Part shown: piece by piece, positions 59,441 through 64,000 of the stretch
Numbering within the stretch: position 1 is the first letter of the stretch
How the letters are laid out: each line of letters opens with the position of its first letter
Origin: Rhizopus sp. PT2906
Lineage: Eukaryota; Mucoromycota; Mucoromycetes; Mucorales; Rhizopodaceae
Direction of reading: 5' to 3'
NCBI GenBank assembly: GCA_025529335.1
Contig: JAMYHX010000140.1
Location: 1-64,000 of the forward strand
DNA: 64,000 nucleotides
Made by a program: the position numbers and the translations under genes
The notes under the pieces: model-generated
What the model saw: only the letters and a program-made list of their open reading frames with translations
Told to the model about the DNA's origin: nothing
Database searches by the model: none

Positions 59441-62400
59441 TTATTTTTGTTTTTTATATTTCTAAAGTATAGAAGCGACATCAAATAAACGATTAGTCAT
59501 TTTTTTTTTTTTACATGATACAAGCATACTTACATCTTCGTTTTGCAATCGTCTGATAGGATCTATAGAGTATCTGAGACCGTTAAATATACTTTGAAAT
59601 GCACCCGTAAGCCCAATCATCGGTCTAATAACAGCCACAGGTACAGCTCGTATGACATTTCGAGATGATTGCTGTATTTCATCGTCATCTTCTTCATCAT
59701 CAGCAGGAACTGCCAAAATAGTTTGAGCCAAGTGTTCATCCGTATACACAAAATGCTCCTGAGGTTGATGGCTCTGTTGAGAACCTGCAAAGAAGTCATC
59801 TGCATGTTCTAGGATCACTTGAGTTCCGGACGCCACACGCGAACTCAGCTTGATGGCCTCAATCGCTGTAGCACGAGCGAACGAAATCGTGCCCTTTTGA
59901 ATGCCTCGCATGATACGACCATCCTTGCGGTACTGCTGAATGGGTAACAAAACAAGATCAGCCATACCTGTTCCCAGATTGGTGAGTGATCGGATAGGCG
60001 CGACGCCAGAGACCATATGCGGAACCTGTGTTTGCTTGATATGAGGCAACCACTCTTGCGCGATCTTGTCAAGCAAAGAATCAACGCCGGTTATACCCGT
60101 TAGTTTGATTTGACAAAGCGACACCTTTGCGCCGTCAAGCGAGAACAAATTGATAAGCTCTGCTAGTTGCCCTTCTTTAAGATTACCATAATTGATATAT
60201 TTGGGCTTATAGTCCACTTTGAGTGTGACAGGGGAGATATTGACAGACTCTGCAAAAAGTTATTAGCATTTTGTTTTGACTAAAAAAAAAAAAAAAAAAA
60301 AAAGACGGCTTACGAAAGAATGTCTCATCTGCCTTTGGTTCCTTTGATGGTATATAATTCATGATTGGCGTAGACTTTACAATCATCTTATCAAACGTGA
60401 AGAACCCAACCAGGAAATTAAGAGCATCTTGGTCAATATAGAGCCGAATAGGCAGCAGTTTTGCTTTGAGTCTCAGTTCTGGATCATCTGCAGGCCGCAA
60501 ACAAGTCAATTGGATATCAACCATCTGTTCATCCTTTTCTCTAAACACAGTAGGTGATTTCATGTAGCCCAGAAACTTCTTCCAGGCTGATGTTTTGATG
60601 TTGTCAATGATATCTACGTCCTTTATGCGCAGTTGGAAGCGTATAACTGTCTTCTCATGCGTAGGCATAAGATGAAAGTCGACATTTATACCCGTCAGTT
60701 GAACTTCCATCTGTGCCGTGTCTCGCTTTCGTTGATAGAATCCGCCTCCTTGATCTGTCATACTTGTCGTTCTTCTGTCATGCTTCCGTGCTGCCATTTC
60801 GGCACGGACGTAGTCCCAATCGTAGCCGTCGTATAATTTCCATACAAGATTCACGTGGCTCACATGGAGAGATAGAACAGCCCCTGATGTTCTTTCGGAT
60901 GTGTTTCTTGTTTCGCTTGTCGCGTTCAACGAGGACAAGCCATAAAAGTCATCGACTAACTCGAGTTCGTCTGATACTAGCATTCGCACAATGTCCTCTG
61001 ATCTCTTGATATGTCTCGGTGGTTTCATCGGTGGTGATGCTGTTTTAATTGTGGGTGACGCATAAAATTCCTCTTCATAGTCTTCAATTTCAGGTGCTTC
61101 AATTAGCGTCGGAGGAGATATCTTGGTCTCTCTAGACATCATCATCTTGAATGCATTCTCGTCCAAACTAGCCAGCATATCTTGTTCATTCATAAATTGC
61201 TTGACGGTAGAAGGTGAATGGAGTTTATGAGAGGGCTGTTTCGACTCGGAGCCATCATTGAAATCTTCCTTGAGGGTTGACAGATGTGTGATGAGGTTGA
61301 TCAAGGACTGAAACGAATCCGCATGAGTATCTAGGTGGATTGTGGCATTTGTCAGCGCAACTTCTGCCTTGGGCGCTACTATATGGTCTAGTAGTTTTAA
61401 CTTTACATCAAGTTCAATCGATCTTAATCCAGCCAAAGGTATGAGGCCAAGGTTAGTCCAGTATGCCTCTGATGTACTGTTGTTACTCATGTTCTTCTCG
61501 TCTATTAGGGGGCTGTGCTTAAGTTCAGAGAACAAAAGCTGAATGCTGTCCACGGAAATGTTGATTTCAAGGATAGACTGTCCTGTCAAGATCTCAGTCA
61601 CCACCTGTATCCCATCCGCCAAGATAACGCACCGGAATGGGTAGTCATTAGGGTCATAGTCGATGGAGGTCTCCAGTACATTTGTGTACACTTTAACACA
61701 TTGTGTCGGAGGATCAATCAGGTTTATCTATAATTTGAATAAGCTATCTCTCTCTTTCTCTCTCTTTGACGTGTGCATTTGTGCATACAATATGTTCTAC
61801 TTACATCCTCTGGCATTTGCTGAAAATAGATAAGCTGATCTATAAAACTAATATCTGGGGTCGCCTTCCAGCACAAGTTACAGACAACGACACTTGAATC
61901 TTTATTGATTCTATTCATATCTGGAAATAGCAAAAGTCTAGAAAAGATGGATACCATTGGCTTATTCTTACTAGACTACGCATATATATATAAAAAGAGA
62001 GAGAGAGAGAAGAGATGAGTAAAGTTGTATCAATAAATATGAAAAACTTACTGCCATTATCTTGGGCAACGTTCTACAGATCAACGGTCGCTGTTTGATT
62101 GCATCGTTCAGGGCTAGTTGTTCAATATCCAATGTCGTAATATTTTCATCTCTTCCTAAATGCTTCATGCAAGCAAAATACTTGAACTCTGAAAAATCAA
62201 GCGTGTAGAGATGATCATCGGATGACTGAAGGTACCAGAGCCCTTGGCTCATGACTGCCACAATTGACAGTAGACTTGGCCCTTCTTGCTGTTGCTCTTC
62301 AGATGATTTCTCTAAATTCAATAGGAACCGTGGTTGCCAAAGTAACAGATCATTTTGAATAGTCTGCACTTTATCCCATCGCTTCTTTGTCAAGTTCATA

Positions 62401-64000
62401 TATGTCTGAGGAAAATGGCAATTGGCTACTAATTGCTAAACAAGAGAGACAGTGTCACTAGATATGTTTTTGCATGACTTATGAAATATATACCGAGGTT
62501 TCAATCGTTCTCTGTTTGAATATAAGGGCAGAATCTGACTGATTTTCAATCGACATATTCTTTTGACCTTGCCGTAATTCATCAAACAGTACTCGAGGAA
62601 GTTCAAACTCGGATGCATCCGTTTGAAGATGTATCAATGCAGGATCTTTAATGGTGAGTTCGATGCTAGGTGACAGTGTGTCAGATAGTAAATCCTTATC
62701 TTGCACAGTCTTTACTGTAAACCAACACTGGACAAGACCGTCTACAACAACAAAAACACTCTTCAATAAGCAACTTTAACAAATGCATCGCGTGTTACCT
62801 TCTTTCATAAACACGTTGATATAGTTCAGTTCGATATTGATACGTAGAGCAAAATTTCGACTACTTGATTCTTTTCTGCCCTTTTTCTTTTCTTCGCTTG
62901 GTGAGGATGACCAGTTGATGACAGGTTTCTTGATATCGACACTCAGTTGGTAGTCGTGGCATTTATCAGTGTACTCGTACCGACTGGTCGCTTGGCTCAT
63001 ATCAGGCGATAAAAGTATAAGGCGGATAAAGGCACATTTGATACGCAATTTAGTGTTGGTGGGAACTTCTGAGGTACTCAAGTCCAAGTTTTGTGGTGGC
63101 GGTGGTGGTAGTGTTGGTCGTGATGAAGACGATGGAGATCTATTTAATATGGCCAAAACATATTGTTCCAATCGATCTACAGTACGTGGATCCACTAGAA
63201 GCTTGAATGCCTGTATATCTACATATATGTCGTCATCCACTGAAATGTTTCCTATATGAACCATTCATATATACATATACAGAAGTGGGAAAATGGTTGT
63301 AATATATTACCTCTTTTATTGTCCAACTTGATACGAATGACCTCTACTGGACTATGCTCAAAGGACTGCTCGGTATCATAAAAGGAAGGGAATAAATCCT
63401 GATGTGAGTAGCTCGTTTTGATACTGTCATCAAATTGAATCATAGGCTGACATCGTAACCCATGATTAGTCTCAATCCACTCATCTAATGTCAGGTCAGA
63501 CAAGCGGATATTGACGCATTGATCATGGCTTGAGAACTGTTGTATTCGAATGTTGAGCTGATCCATTGTCAATCGAATATGTCCTTGATTTAGATCGACG
63601 AGATCCTGATCGAGAATGGATACATTGTCTGAAGGATGTTGATGTAATATGAAGCATTCTATAAGCGATATCTGTATCTTGATCTTTCGTTCGAATGCGT
63701 CGTTATCTGAGTGAATTGTCGTATAGTGCTTTTGATTTCTCATGTCCAAGTCGCCCAAAATGTCTGTATTTGTCGGAGGAGGCTGGTCCTGCTGGGTGAA
63801 GTTTAAAAGGTCCATAAAGAAGGCAAATTGACTTGGAGTGATAATGATACGGGAATGAGTTAATAAAAAGTCAACTTGCTTGATATGGAATGCATTTTCA
63901 TTGTATGGTATCGTCTTTATTCTTATCCAATTTGATTTATCCATCGTGGTGAATATGAGTGCTTCATATGGGTTAGCATCATAAAATACGTCTGATTGCT
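59441..64000 (-). CDS. ATG2: Autophagy lipid-transfer protein ATG2, 3' part (5' end off the window)
   Basis: Minus-strand exons run from the right edge (frame open through 64000, so the start lies outside) to about 59441. The C-terminal region carries the ATG2 hallmark KYINYGNLKEGQLAELINLF, followed by LFSLDGAKVSLCQIKLTGITG, SGVAPIRSLTNLGTGMADLV and RKDGRIMRGIQKGTISFARAT (the ATG2_CAD block). Upstream exons show long beta-rich repeats such as RSIELDVKLKLLDHIV and VNLVWKLYDGYDWDY, as in chorein/bridge proteins. ATG2 moves phospholipids from the ER to the growing autophagosome membrane with Atg18 and Atg9. The last junction is uncertain: reading on past 59535 gives a stop at 59462, while splicing at GTAAGT adds KYKKQK and a stop at 59441. 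Confidence 0.9.

Noticed and set aside
60633..61733. Plus-strand frames opposite ATG2
   Set aside because: Shadow frames; the minus strand carries the recognisable ATG2 sequence.

Overview
The window is nuclear DNA of a filamentous fungus, most likely an early-diverging one of the Mucoromycota (Mucorales-type). Base composition is strongly A/T rich. Genes are cut by many introns of about 45-65 bases with GTAAGT/GTATGT-like donors, CTAAC/TTAAC-like branch sites and TAG/CAG/AAG acceptors. The set includes a chitin synthase export chaperone, a zygomycete-style microsomal P450, ATG2, and a decayed ORF resembling a mucoralean repeat-associated family. The assignment rests on gene content and intron style, not on a database match.

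Layout. 0.5-6.1 kb is a compact island: N-terminal methyltransferase (+), lone ABC ATPase (-), LAMMER kinase (+), coiled-coil protein (-). 6.1-12.2 kb is a gene-poor A/T-rich stretch. 12.2-14.4 kb holds one disordered nuclear-type protein (-). 14.4-26.6 kb is a 12-kb gene desert containing a degenerate repeat family in both orientations, a 52-base A run, palindromes and short ORF relics. 26.6-29.0 kb is a PX-domain AGC kinase (-). 29-32.3 kb is another desert with a frame-broken ORF relic. From 32.3 kb to the end the window is gene-dense: cerevisin-type protease, plastid/bacterial-type dicarboxylate transporter, PFK-2 with a dead phosphatase half, ten-repeat Myb protein, Gemin2, F-BAR RhoGAP, P450, peroxisomal ABCD transporter, Chs7-type chaperone, type II glycosyltransferase, small coiled-coil protein, exportin-7, and the 3' two-thirds or so of ATG2, which runs off the right edge.

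Genes are often packed tail to tail with 5-30 bases between stop codons (methyltransferase/ABC, PFK-2/Myb, P450/ABCD, exportin-7/ATG2). One pair is head to head with 50 bases between start codons: the Myb protein, possibly an snRNA-gene transcription factor, and Gemin2, an snRNP assembly factor. No bacterial-style operon, CRISPR array, rRNA or convincing tRNA was found.

The most notable structure outside genes is the 14.4-26.6 kb desert with its decayed terminal-inverted-repeat-like family. It is a candidate heterochromatic or centromere-proximal region, but that is inference and needs chromatin data. Exon coordinates were worked out by hand from splice signals and reading frame. They are firm for most genes and flagged where they are not.
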